NCBI RefSeq assembly: GCF_003951095.1
Contig: NZ_QXGL01000003.1
Coordinates: 186,001-250,000, forward strand
Direction of reading: 5' to 3'
Origin: Bifidobacterium goeldii
GTDB taxonomy: Bacteria > Actinomycetota > Actinomycetes > Actinomycetales > Bifidobacteriaceae
DNA length: 64,000 bases
Made by a program: the position numbers and the translations under genes. The stretch's first letter is position 1, and each line of letters starts with the position of its first letter. Below are positions 1-11,958 of the stretch, in pieces. The notes beneath the pieces are model-generated. The model saw only the letters and a list, made by a program, of their open reading frames with translations, was not told the origin of the DNA and ran no database searches.

Positions 1-14
1 ACTGTGCAGGCGCG

Positions 15-2201
15 CTACAAGCGGAACCAAGCTGACACGGTAGCGTACAGTGACGGAAGATTATTCATCAGCGCATCGCTACGCCCCACCACAAAACACG
101 TAAGTATCAGCAGCACAATCGTTGCCAACATTACCAGCACAATTGCGGCGCGGATACATCGCACTGCGACTACGGTCCGCACACGCGGCGCGTGAGTCAT
201 CGACGATGACAACGTTGCCGGTTGCAACACCATGACCATGACAGGGATTGCGGCAAGCGAGACCATCCAAGCAAAATCACACATGTAACGCCAACCCAGT
301 CCGGCTGTCTTGCCATCAAACACCATGAGCAGCAAGGCGAGAGCGAGCATAGTGATCAATGTTGGCCAGTACCCAGTAGCGCGCAGTCGCTTATGCAGGA
401 AAGGAACTGCCAGCGCCAACAACAGCAGTGGGCAGGTAATAAATAAGCCGCCCACCATCGGCTCGAAATAGCCCCATTCGCGAAATACAACCGTGGAAGT
501 ACCGATATACGGGAACGTGTTGATCGTGCGCAACGGTATGAATAAGTAATAGATCATCGTTGGCATGAAGTTCGCCATCGGCTGCGTAAAACGCGTCATA
601 TCAGTAACGGTCATCTGATAGTTGTTACCAAAATCAAACACTGAGCCAAATCGCGCATGATTGTACGCCATGAGAGGAGCTACAACCACGAGTGCTGGTA
701 CCAACACGGCAGCCGGTGCGCGTAACGCACGCCGCCACGGAATCGTACGCGCTTTCAACCCGGCAACCAGCGATGTGATTTGCGGCCAGAACAGGGGAAA
801 CCCAAGCAAAGCCGCCAATGTGAACGTTGGGCGGCATCCAAAATTGGCAGCAATACACAATGCGCCACCAGCAAGATGACGTAATGACAACGGTTGCGCG
901 CCATCAACAACCCAACTGCCAACATGCGCGCCCGGCTTCGGAAAACGGCCAGGTGTTGCTCCCAGCCACAGCCACAAGCCTAATGCAGTAAACATCATCG
1001 ACGCTGCAACTGGTACTGAATAGAAATTCGTGCGGAACCACAAGTAACACGAGTTTGATCCGAACACAAACAGTGTTACGGCCAATGAGGCTGCCGCCAC
1101 CGACACATTCGGGAACATGCGGCGAATCAAGCGCAATACCAGCAGCGAGCCAAATACTAGAAAACCAAACATCGTAATCAGCACGGATACGCTTGCCGGC
1201 AGCAGTAAACCGCCATCAACCCACAGCGAGGTAATCGCACGGTATGGCATAAAAAGCAACACTGCTGGCAGTACGCCAAAATACGAATACCAATGACCGT
1301 TATAAAACGCGTAATCCCAATAAATTGGGGTAACACCATCAGCTAACAATTGGCTGCGTACCGCCGTATCATGCGGCAAATCAGCTTGTGCTAACTGTTG
1401 CGGTACTGGCAAGTCAAGCCACACATGACCATTGAGCAGCGCTTGAGCAACATGATCATATTGGTCGAAATCGTACACGTATCCGTGCGGGCTGGAAAAC
1501 ACGAGCGGAGAAGCGCCAGCAGCCTGCCAAAACACCGTAATAGCAGTACAGACAGCGAACGGAATCATCAATGCCACCAATGATGCGCGCTGCCAGCGGC
1601 TCGACGGGTCTAACGGCACCTTCCACAAGCGCGATCCTGGCCGCCATAATGCTACTAAAAGCACAAAGAGAGCCATTGCTGCTACGCGCTCCCAGCTGAA
1701 ATCAAACGGGACACGCACATTAGCACGCACGGCATGAAATGGTATATGCGAGCCAATCGGCTCCTCAATCCACAAGCGAATTGACAACGATGCAGGAGCT
1801 TTGAAATACAACGAACGCGGTGACTGTGTGGAAACAAACACGGTCTTACCAACTGCAGTATCGCTATCAGCGCGCACTAACACAGCCGTTGTAGGCTGCA
1901 CATCAGCATGAGCTGCATTAGGCATGTTTGACACGTCAATACGCGCGTACGCAGACGTGCCATCCGCTTTCACTTCAAGCCACGCGGCCGTCGGATCAGT
2001 AACTTCCAGCATGCCGTAACGGTCACGCTTCAACCCCGCACCCATTGTGTTCAATGCGGCTGCAGAATCCGTGCTTGCGCCAAGCGTTGTCCAAAACGGC
2101 AGATTAAAGCCCACACATTCGATGAGCAGAATCAGCACAAGTGCAACAAGCAGGCCGGGCAGCGATCGTTGCAGCGACAATCGGGGGGTAGAAGAACTCA
2201 C
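15..2201 (-). CDS. Polytopic membrane protein of unknown function (GT-C-like topology)
   Basis: A 728-residue integral membrane protein. One hydrophobic helix lies near residues 13-33 and is followed by a soluble, probably extracytoplasmic stretch (about 35-165). After that come roughly ten more hydrophobic segments to the C-terminus. The overall plan (many helices plus an extracytoplasmic domain) resembles lipid-linked-sugar glycosyltransferases of the GT-C type, but I see no diagnostic catalytic motif, so no function is assigned. The start is a GTG 51 bases from the divergent neighbour at 2252, so the two genes share a short promoter region. Codon use looks like the rest of the chromosome. 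Complete at both ends within the window. Confidence 0.75.
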   Translation of the reverse strand: MSSSTPRLSLQRSLPGLLVALVLILLIECVGFNLPFWTTLGASTDSAAALNTMGAGLKRDRYGMLEVTDPTAAWLEVKADGTSAYARIDVSNMPNAAHADVQPTTAVLVRADSDTAVGKTVFVSTQSPRSLYFKAPASLSIRLWIEEPIGSHIPFHAVRANVRVPFDFSWERVAAMALFVLLVALWRPGSRLWKVPLDPSSRWQRASLVALMIPFAVCTAITVFWQAAGASPLVFSSPHGYVYDFDQYDHVAQALLNGHVWLDLPVPQQLAQADLPHDTAVRSQLLADGVTPIYWDYAFYNGHWYSYFGVLPAVLLFMPYRAITSLWVDGGLLLPASVSVLITMFGFLVFGSLLVLRLIRRMFPNVSVAAASLAVTLFVFGSNSCYLWFRTNFYSVPVAASMMFTALGLWLWLGATPGRFPKPGAHVGSWVVDGAQPLSLRHLAGGALCIAANFGCRPTFTLAALLGFPLFWPQITSLVAGLKARTIPWRRALRAPAAVLVPALVVVAPLMAYNHARFGSVFDFGNNYQMTVTDMTRFTQPMANFMPTMIYYLFIPLRTINTFPYIGTSTVVFREWGYFEPMVGGLFITCPLLLLALAVPFLHKRLRATGYWPTLITMLALALLLMVFDGKTAGLGWRYMCDFAWMVSLAAIPVMVMVLQPATLSSSMTHAPRVRTVVAVRCIRAAIVLVMLATIVLLILTCFVVGRSDALMNNLPSLYATVSAWFRL

Positions 2202-2251
2202 GTCATTATTCTATAGGCTTCATGTCGTGTTGGATTGGAACAATGTGAGCC

Positions 2252-5200
2252 ATGTCTCGAAACGCATCGCATCGCTCACCATTTGCAGGATCCGACCCCT
2301 TCCGTCGACTCACTCAAGCCTTGCAACGCGCGCGAGATGCTGTGCTCGGCGCAGGCCGCAACGCGAGCCGTGATGCTAGCGTCGGTCACATCGACAGTAC
2401 TGACAGTGCAAGCCGTACCGGGCGCGCAGATAGCCAAGGCGGCCAGCAAGGCATGCCGACGAATCCTTTTGCACAGGCAATGGATGCGGCGCAAACATCC
2501 TCCGATCCAGACACCGTGCTGCACGCACTGTCCGAACATGCTATTGCGCTCACCCCACTCACCAAGCGCCGCGCATACGCGTCAATGCCTGGCGTGCCTG
2601 AAGGTTTATCACTCGGCTGGGCACAATTGCCATCCAATGCAGGCATGACCTTCTCGATCGGCCTGTTTACTGCACGCGATCGGTTCGCTCAGATTGCGCT
2701 CGCCGATGGCAAAGGCCGCGTGTTCGTCACCACCGACCCTGAACTTGATACGCATGGTCTTGACCCACGATTCATGTTCGTGAAAGAAGATGAGTTAACG
2801 ATTGCTGACGGCCCGCGTTTAGGCCACCGGCACACTGACACTACCGTGCATGTTATTCAAGGTGGCATCGTTGGCCGTGATACTACTGGCCGCATGAGCT
2901 GGCTCGCCTCTTGGCTCAAGCATGACAATCGATACACGTTGGAACAGTTGCGCGCGAAGCTGCCTGACAATATGCGTCACGATCTTGAATACCGTGATGC
3001 GATTACTATTGGATTCCTTGCCGCATACATGCTGCCGCAAATGAGCGGACTCTTGCTCGGTTTTGGTTCAGGCAATATTTTCCGCAGACTGAACCGCGAA
3101 GCGCCGATCGGTGCCATTCGCCGCAGTGTGCGCGACACTCTCGAAGCACGCGCCCACGGGTTGCGTGCCTCCGGGCTCGAAGACCATTTCGCTGATCTGA
3201 TGAACGAAGCTGGCGCATTAGACATCACGCCCGCTCTCGAACCAAAACATGGTGCTGAACCATTACATTTGTACACGTCAAGCTATTCAGGCGGCTACTT
3301 CTTCGCGTGGGATGCAGGCCTCGAGTTTTCCGCAGCGCTCAAATCATTGCGCATTGAAGGCAATCTCAACCGTTTTGCCTCAGTAAGCGCGTGGCTCGAA
3401 CGGTGCGCGCGCACGGGTACCGGTCCTACGGAAGATACGGTTACTCGCGCACAAGCAGCCCAAATTGATCTAGCACTGATTGCCAATCCTGCATTGCTGG
3501 CATTGCCATGGAAAGACAGCGACATGCCAGCCATCGACGTACTGCACGATGATGGTTCGGCACCAATCGCACACCTGCTTGATCAAGCACGCGCCACCGC
3601 TCAGCTCATGGCTGAAAGCAATCCAGACCCGATCGGCGAACATAACCATGCAGGAGACTCCGAATGGTTGTACCGGCAGACCCTGTCGCTCCTCATACGC
3701 CGACTGCGGTTGCCATACCGTTTTGATTTGGAACTGCGTACGAACCTGTCTGGTGGGTTAGCAGCAATCGCGTTTACTGCTGCCGGCAAAACAATGATGC
3801 CGATGAGTCGATACGATGAGCGCACGCACGATTGGGTACAACTCTCCGATGCTGAACGCGTTGCGATGAGCACTGACTACAACCTACGCGTCGGCTTGAT
3901 GCTTGCCGCGCTCGCATTTGGTGCTGATTCGCATATTCGAGAAGTGAGCATACGACTCGATTCGATTGGTCTTGAAGAGGCTGTTGCTGAACAAGATAGT
4001 GCGATTGCTGCAATGCTGAGCGACACATTGCGTTCGTTTGAACGTCTCCACATGGGCGATGCTGATGCTGCGGCTCCTAAGGATGGCGATATTCATGGCG
4101 ACCCGACGGGAACGCCTACGCCGTTGCCGGAGCAGTCTGAGCCAGTTGATTCCGCGGAACAGAGCAGCTCAACAGCGCAGTCAGCGCAGTCATCACCATC
4201 ATCACAATCAGCACAAGCACACTCGAGCGCGCAGCAGAGCATGCCGAGTGAGCAGCAGGTTAGCGATGACGAACAGTCAGTGGACCGTCGTTTTGCTGAT
4301 CTTGTCAAAGACGTTGATTTGGAAGGCCTTGACCTGCCAGACTTTGGCAGCGCGCAGGACTCCAGTGATGAACAAGCTGACGATACTGGCGCGGCTGATG
4401 ATGCTGAACTTGGCGATATGCCAGCTGACGACAGCATGCTTGGTGCCATGGATGAGGATACGGTTCACGATGCAGACGCTGCTGACCCGTTGAGCGCGTT
4501 ACGCCGCAATCCTCGCGTACGCAACCTGGTTACCGTGACGTTTACGCGTGACGCATTACTGGCACGACTGAACGCTGATGCATTGCGCCACCCGCAAGAC
4601 ACGTATGAGATGTTCGATGCCGCGCTAGTTCTCGATCAGCAAGGAGGATTCGTACCATCGGGTACCAAGTTTGATCTGCGCGACGCGCGTTTCTCGCCAA
4701 CAGGCTCTCAGGAGGAGCCGGAACTGTCTGATAAGCAGCTCAGCCCATCGGTGGCTCGCGTTCTTGGCACGAGTGACGCGATTGGCTTGTCTATTCAGCG
4801 TGCTGACTTGCTGCAGCGCGGCATTGACGAATTCCATCGTCTTGCTGCCGACAGTACGAAGCCGTCTGTTGAAAAAGCTCAGCAGGCCATGGATGTCATC
4901 CAGCGCATCGCTGACCCTGAACTGACCGGATTGTCCACGCAAGTAACGCGTGCGCTGATCGACGGTGAAGATACGCCTGATTTTGTATTCCAACTGTCTG
5001 ATGAACTTGACCGTGAGCGCGCCAAAGCTCGCGATATGCTGTTCTCTGGCCAAGCTCAGCAGGCTGCGCAGACTCTAGAAACTGTGCTCGACCGCATGGA
5101 TGCTATTTTTGCCGATAATCCGGGTGTGCCGCGTTATTTCAACTCGTACGCGGAACGTGTGGTGTACAACCGTTTGTTCGCGACCCCCGGCGAGCATACG

Positions 5201-5830
5201 GTGCTTATTCCCGATAACATGTTCTACGCGCACACCGAATTGGCAGAATTGCGTGCGCAACTCGACGGCCCAAAGGGCGCGTTGAAGCATTTGAACGCAA
5301 TGGTTTCCTATGCGCCAGCCTACCCACTTTCCCATATGCGACTGGCTATCCAGCTTGCGCGCCGAGAGGATTGGGATTCAGCGCGCGCAGCATGCTTGAA
5401 CGCGTTGCGCGTGGCTCTCGACCGTGATGATGCGGCGTTCACCTACTATCGTTTCGCATACGCGGAGTGGATGCGTGACGAGTTCGATGTGGCAGTTGCC
5501 GCGTACATTATGAGCGAGCATATTGCCCCCGGGCAAATCACTGCATTGGATGGAGAATTACGCGAACTCGTGGCACGCGCTGAATCGCAATGCATTCCGG
5601 TGCCCGGTGATGTGGATGAGGCGGCACAAGTGCTCATTGAGCATGATCTGCCAGTCTGGCCGCATACCGAAGTTGCTGCTATTGTGCGCGATGCAGCTCG
5701 CGTATGCGTGGATAATGGCATGTTTGTGCCGGCACGCACACTGTCGATGGCGGCAGCACGCATGAATGAAACGGACAATAGTGGATTCGACATGGTACAA
5801 GCGCAGTTCGTGCGCTCGCTAAACTCGTAG
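2252..5830 (+). CDS. Large TPR-like protein with acidic low-complexity linker
   Basis: A 1192-residue protein with no signal peptide or membrane helix, so probably cytoplasmic. Residues 1-90 are basic/polar. A globular part runs to about 615. Residues about 616-750 are a Ser/Gln-rich then strongly Asp/Glu-rich linker. Residues about 900-1190 contain helical Ala-rich segments that look like TPR repeats (pattern A-x-x-x-L-x-x-A-L). TPR proteins usually act as scaffolds, and no enzymatic motif is visible. It lies 54 bases before ligA and could be cotranscribed with it. The ATG at 2252 has only a weak ribosome binding site. I do not recognise a named family beyond bifidobacterial tetratricopeptide-type proteins. 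Confidence 0.75.
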   Translation: MSRNASHRSPFAGSDPFRRLTQALQRARDAVLGAGRNASRDASVGHIDSTDSASRTGRADSQGGQQGMPTNPFAQAMDAAQTSSDPDTVLHALSEHAIALTPLTKRRAYASMPGVPEGLSLGWAQLPSNAGMTFSIGLFTARDRFAQIALADGKGRVFVTTDPELDTHGLDPRFMFVKEDELTIADGPRLGHRHTDTTVHVIQGGIVGRDTTGRMSWLASWLKHDNRYTLEQLRAKLPDNMRHDLEYRDAITIGFLAAYMLPQMSGLLLGFGSGNIFRRLNREAPIGAIRRSVRDTLEARAHGLRASGLEDHFADLMNEAGALDITPALEPKHGAEPLHLYTSSYSGGYFFAWDAGLEFSAALKSLRIEGNLNRFASVSAWLERCARTGTGPTEDTVTRAQAAQIDLALIANPALLALPWKDSDMPAIDVLHDDGSAPIAHLLDQARATAQLMAESNPDPIGEHNHAGDSEWLYRQTLSLLIRRLRLPYRFDLELRTNLSGGLAAIAFTAAGKTMMPMSRYDERTHDWVQLSDAERVAMSTDYNLRVGLMLAALAFGADSHIREVSIRLDSIGLEEAVAEQDSAIAAMLSDTLRSFERLHMGDADAAAPKDGDIHGDPTGTPTPLPEQSEPVDSAEQSSSTAQSAQSSPSSQSAQAHSSAQQSMPSEQQVSDDEQSVDRRFADLVKDVDLEGLDLPDFGSAQDSSDEQADDTGAADDAELGDMPADDSMLGAMDEDTVHDADAADPLSALRRNPRVRNLVTVTFTRDALLARLNADALRHPQDTYEMFDAALVLDQQGGFVPSGTKFDLRDARFSPTGSQEEPELSDKQLSPSVARVLGTSDAIGLSIQRADLLQRGIDEFHRLAADSTKPSVEKAQQAMDVIQRIADPELTGLSTQVTRALIDGEDTPDFVFQLSDELDRERAKARDMLFSGQAQQAAQTLETVLDRMDAIFADNPGVPRYFNSYAERVVYNRLFATPGEHTVLIPDNMFYAHTELAELRAQLDGPKGALKHLNAMVSYAPAYPLSHMRLAIQLARREDWDSARAACLNALRVALDRDDAAFTYYRFAYAEWMRDEFDVAVAAYIMSEHIAPGQITALDGELRELVARAESQCIPVPGDVDEAAQVLIEHDLPVWPHTEVAAIVRDAARVCVDNGMFVPARTLSMAAARMNETDNSGFDMVQAQFVRSLNS

Positions 5831-8617
<2,787 letters not shown>

Positions 8618-8620
8618 GCG

Positions 8621-9964
8621 CTATCGCGTCTCTTCCTCCTCAATACGCAACCGGATGCGGAACGGCTTGTGTGCTCGAACGCCTTCGATAACAAGCGTGT
8701 CGCTATTGTCATCACGACGCGTGATCCCATATGGGATCATCCAGCAGCGGTTAGGATGCAACGTTACGCGCGGCTCGAGGCCAGGTTCACTGACGGTGAG
8801 CGCAAACGATTCCCAGACCAGCATGTACGTGTTGGTCATCGCGGCATACATCATGCGTGATTGTTGCATCCAATGCTCTTCCATGAGGTACACGCGCGTA
8901 TTGTGCAGTACTGGATCGCCATTGATTTGTGTGAGTAAGCCCAGCGGCGAGACCTCAAAAGTCAGATCGCGCAGTGGATCATCCATTGCCAGTTGGTTAG
9001 CGTCAGCGGGGTCGAGTCGCAATGTATGGTCCAATGGGGACGGCACATAAGCGAGACGATGGCGGAAATCACTGAATTGCAGTCCAGCTAGTCGCCAATC
9101 CGCCTGCCACCTGAGCCGCAATCGTGGCATATTCGACAGCAGTGATCGAGCTCGCCACCATACCAGCCATGCGGCAAACCCGAATCCTACGCCGAGCGCC
9201 ATCATTTGCCAGCCGCGCTCAACTGGCTGAAGCTCGTGCCAACCGTGATCAACCCCGAACATAAAACCGGCCGCTAAACACAATGCGCACAATCCTAGGA
9301 GAAGCACGCACACGAGCATCAGCAGTATGGTGCCAATACGAGCGGTGATTGGCTTGTCCCGCCAGCGCAGACTCGAGTGCGTTAATGCGCGGCGTGCGGC
9401 GAGCCGATGGCGGGAGAGTGGCTGGTAACTCGTACGTTGGCCAGCATTAGCGTCATTATCAGCTGTGAATGGCGATGAATTGACATCCGCAGTCTGTGCT
9501 GGATTATCCCACCGCGTATCCCATCGCGCGAAATCCTCAAGCAGTACTGCCGGCACAGGAAACTCGGCGAGCATCGCTTTTGCTTCGGTAAACAACGGTA
9601 TATATTTGGCGAGCTGCCATGCGATGGTACCCAACAGCAACATCATGATGGTCACCAGCCAGACGATGACACCGGGCGCGAGATCGCAGGTGACGATGAT
9701 CGCGCCGAGAAACACGATCATGCCGGAAAGAATAACGGTTCGTTCGATGGCAATCGTCAGATCGACAAGCGCATTATGCGCGCTCGCAGCCAGATCATGC
9801 CATTGTACGATGAGCGGCATAGTCACATCCGCATCGGTGCTGTTGTTCTTGATCCGCTGCCCGGTATAACGCAGGATGCGTTCGTAATCGCTGCGACTGA
9901 ACCGTCGGTAGATTCTCAGCCCCACCGAGAGCAGCAGACAAATGATGAGATCTAACGCGATCAT
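8621..9964 (-). CDS. Membrane protein, YcxB-like C-terminal region
   Basis: A protein of about 447 residues with a hydrophobic N-terminus. Two adjacent helices lie near residues 85-135 and two more in the middle (about 225-280), followed by a soluble C-terminal part rich in short beta-like stretches. That soluble part resembles the YcxB-like domain of other Gram-positive membrane proteins; this is a weak resemblance from pattern only. Start choice: the ATG at 9964 has GGGAG six bases upstream, whereas the in-frame GTG at 9976 has none. The promoter must lie in the 180-base gap shared with the divergent mrp gene. Function unknown. Confidence 0.65.
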   Translation of the reverse strand: MIALDLIICLLLSVGLRIYRRFSRSDYERILRYTGQRIKNNSTDADVTMPLIVQWHDLAASAHNALVDLTIAIERTVILSGMIVFLGAIIVTCDLAPGVIVWLVTIMMLLLGTIAWQLAKYIPLFTEAKAMLAEFPVPAVLLEDFARWDTRWDNPAQTADVNSSPFTADNDANAGQRTSYQPLSRHRLAARRALTHSSLRWRDKPITARIGTILLMLVCVLLLGLCALCLAAGFMFGVDHGWHELQPVERGWQMMALGVGFGFAAWLVWWRARSLLSNMPRLRLRWQADWRLAGLQFSDFRHRLAYVPSPLDHTLRLDPADANQLAMDDPLRDLTFEVSPLGLLTQINGDPVLHNTRVYLMEEHWMQQSRMMYAAMTNTYMLVWESFALTVSEPGLEPRVTLHPNRCWMIPYGITRRDDNSDTLVIEGVRAHKPFRIRLRIEEEETR

Positions 9965-10147
9965 GGCGGCTCCCACGCGGCCGATGTGGTGATAACGTTT
10001 TCAACACTATCAGATGGCGCCTCACTGCGTCAGCATCATCCCGCCTGACGGAGATCCTGTGTGCATCCGCTCACCTGGCTGCGATTGCCTCTAGCACTCC
10101 GCGCCGCTTCACGCTAGGCTAGTACGCGGCAATAAGGAGGATGACGT

Positions 10148-11287
10148 ATGACAGCAGACGCAGGCAGCGCAAACACTGTGGACACTCGGCAGATCGAAGC
10201 GGACATTTACGACCGGCTGAGCAGGGTTATCGACCCTGAGCTTGGACGATCTGTTACCGACTTGGGCATGATCGCCGCGATCCACGCCACTCCTATCGCG
10301 GATAACGCCAACGCCTACGATGTAACCGTACAGGTTGAACTCACTGTTGAAGGTTGCCCCTTAAGCGAAACGATCACGAACCAGATCAACGGTGCAGTTG
10401 CCTCCTACCCGGGAGCCAATCTCACGCCGCATATTGAAGTAACGTCAATGAGCCGCGACAAGCTCGCTGACCTTGTTGCTGACCTCAAAGCTGAACGTAA
10501 GCAAAACCCATTCAACAAGCCGGGCGTGAAAACGCGTATTTTTGCCATCGCATCCGGCAAGGGTGGCGTTGGCAAATCGTCAGTGACTGCAAACTTGGCC
10601 GCCACATTTGCGGCGCTCGGCTACGATACGGCTGCAATTGACGCCGATATTTACGGTTTCTCCCTGCCGAAACTATTCGGCGTACACACGCAGCCGACGA
10701 ATCTGAACGGCATGCTGATGCCGGTAACCGCTTGGGGCGTCAAGCTCATTTCAATCGGCATGTTCGCCGGTGCCGACCGTGCGATTCTGTGGCGTGGACC
10801 ACGCTTGCAGCGCTCGCTGGAACAGTTCCTTGCGGACGTGTGGTGGGGGCAGCCAGACGTGCTGCTGCTTGATTTGGCTCCCGGTACTGGTGACATGGCG
10901 ATCTCAGTAGCGCAAGCACTACCAAATGCGGAGCTTGTGGTCATCACCACTCCGCAGCCAAGCGCTTCTGATGTGGCTGTGCGCTCTGGTCTGGTTGCTC
11001 TACAAGTGCCGATGAAAGTGCGCGGCGTAGTGGAGAACATGAGCTGGTACGAACACAAAGGCGAGAAGCTGCACATCTTCGGCGAAGGCGGTGGCCAGCG
11101 CGTGTCTGAACAGTTGACTGCAGCGCTCGGCTATGACGTGCCGCTGATGGCTCAGCTGCCGCTCGACCCAGCACTGCGCGAAGCGGGGGAGGGCGGCCGC
11201 CCCGCCGTACTCGACGCTGATGGATCGTTGCGCACGGATGGTTTCGGCGCACAATTCCGCGCGCTCGCCGAACGGCTGATGGCGTAA
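10148..11287 (+). CDS. mrp: Mrp/ApbC-type iron-sulfur carrier P-loop ATPase
   Basis: Mrp/NBP35-family ATPases carry and transfer Fe-S clusters to target proteins in the cytoplasm. The N-terminus (residues about 15-100) is a MIP18/DUF59 domain. The deviant Walker A motif GKGGVGKSS spans residues 137-145, and the Mrp signature around LAPGTGDMAISVAQ follows. The cysteine pair that binds the bridging cluster in E. coli Mrp (ENMS...CxxC) is absent: after ENMSWYEHKG there is no cysteine. Actinobacterial Mrp proteins commonly lack it, so cluster binding must differ or be lost. Strong ribosome binding site AAGGAGGATGACGT before the ATG. The last seven codons, including the stop, are tandemly duplicated just downstream (11270-11304). 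Confidence 0.93.
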   Translation: MTADAGSANTVDTRQIEADIYDRLSRVIDPELGRSVTDLGMIAAIHATPIADNANAYDVTVQVELTVEGCPLSETITNQINGAVASYPGANLTPHIEVTSMSRDKLADLVADLKAERKQNPFNKPGVKTRIFAIASGKGGVGKSSVTANLAATFAALGYDTAAIDADIYGFSLPKLFGVHTQPTNLNGMLMPVTAWGVKLISIGMFAGADRAILWRGPRLQRSLEQFLADVWWGQPDVLLLDLAPGTGDMAISVAQALPNAELVVITTPQPSASDVAVRSGLVALQVPMKVRGVVENMSWYEHKGEKLHIFGEGGGQRVSEQLTAALGYDVPLMAQLPLDPALREAGEGGRPAVLDADGSLRTDGFGAQFRALAERLMA

Positions 11288-11304
11288 GCTGAACGGCTGA
11301 TGGC
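11270..11304 (+). repeat. Tandem duplication of the mrp stop region
   Basis: The sequence GAACGGCTGATGGC occurs at 11270-11283 and again at 11291-11304, a 21-base offset. Both copies are in the mrp frame and read A-E-R-L-M-A-stop, first with TAA and then with TAG. It is a recent-looking 7-codon duplication with no effect on the product. Confidence 0.85.
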
Positions 11305-11335
11305 CTAGATCTGGATGGTTGAAAGCACTCGGACT

Positions 11336-11839
11336 TTACTGGAAGAAGATGACAGGATCGGAGTCAGAGGCGGAATTGCCAGAGCCAGCGCGATCGGCGG
11401 TTGATTGACCGCTCTGCTCGCGCTCGCCCGTTGCGCGCGCGATCGGAGTCTGTGCGGGAGTCTGCCTGTCAGCGGAACCGCGTAGCCGCGCGACCACGGT
11501 GTCGAGATAGTCATCCACTTCATCCACGTCGTAGCCGGTATGGAATCGCACGGTGGGGAAGATGGCATGCTCGACCTCGTCGGCGGTCACTGCTCCGGCG
11601 TCGATCCGCGCAAGAAAACCGTCCACCGCGCCGATATCGTAGCCTTCCTTGAATCGCACCGTCGAAAACGTCACATCAGCGAATGCGCCCATCATCCCTC
11701 CTTGGATACCCTTGGATATCGCGCCCGGCAAATCGTCGCCCGACAGATCGCCGTCCAAGCTACGTCCATCGTAGCGCCTGCCGATCATATGGCGCACGAA
11801 TCCGCCACGGTGCAACATAAACGCATGGCACAATGTCAT
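11336..11839 (-). CDS. DivIVA-domain protein
   Basis: A protein of up to 167 residues with two copies of the short actinobacterial DivIVA-like motif (F-x-T-V-R-F-x-x-G-Y-D-x-x-x-V-D-x-x-L). They sit near residues 56-82 and 94-120. The tail is polar and low complexity. DivIVA-type domains bind curved membranes or recruit cell-wall growth machinery at poles and septa. Whether this short protein does so is not shown. The start is uncertain: the ATG at 11839 has no Shine-Dalgarno sequence but lies just below a TATTAT-like -10, so it could be leaderless. A start at the internal ATG encoding MIGRR is also possible. Divergent from the DUF2142 gene. Confidence 0.7.
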   Translation of the reverse strand: MTLCHAFMLHRGGFVRHMIGRRYDGRSLDGDLSGDDLPGAISKGIQGGMMGAFADVTFSTVRFKEGYDIGAVDGFLARIDAGAVTADEVEHAIFPTVRFHTGYDVDEVDDYLDTVVARLRGSADRQTPAQTPIARATGEREQSGQSTADRAGSGNSASDSDPVIFFQ

Positions 11840-11958
11840 GGCATAGCGTCATGGCATAATATTTCCGGCCCACGCCGCCTATTGCATCGCGTGGCACGAT
11901 CGGCAACGCCATAGCCGCGAGGCTAGGCCGGTAATCTCAACCCAAGGAACACACGCAT

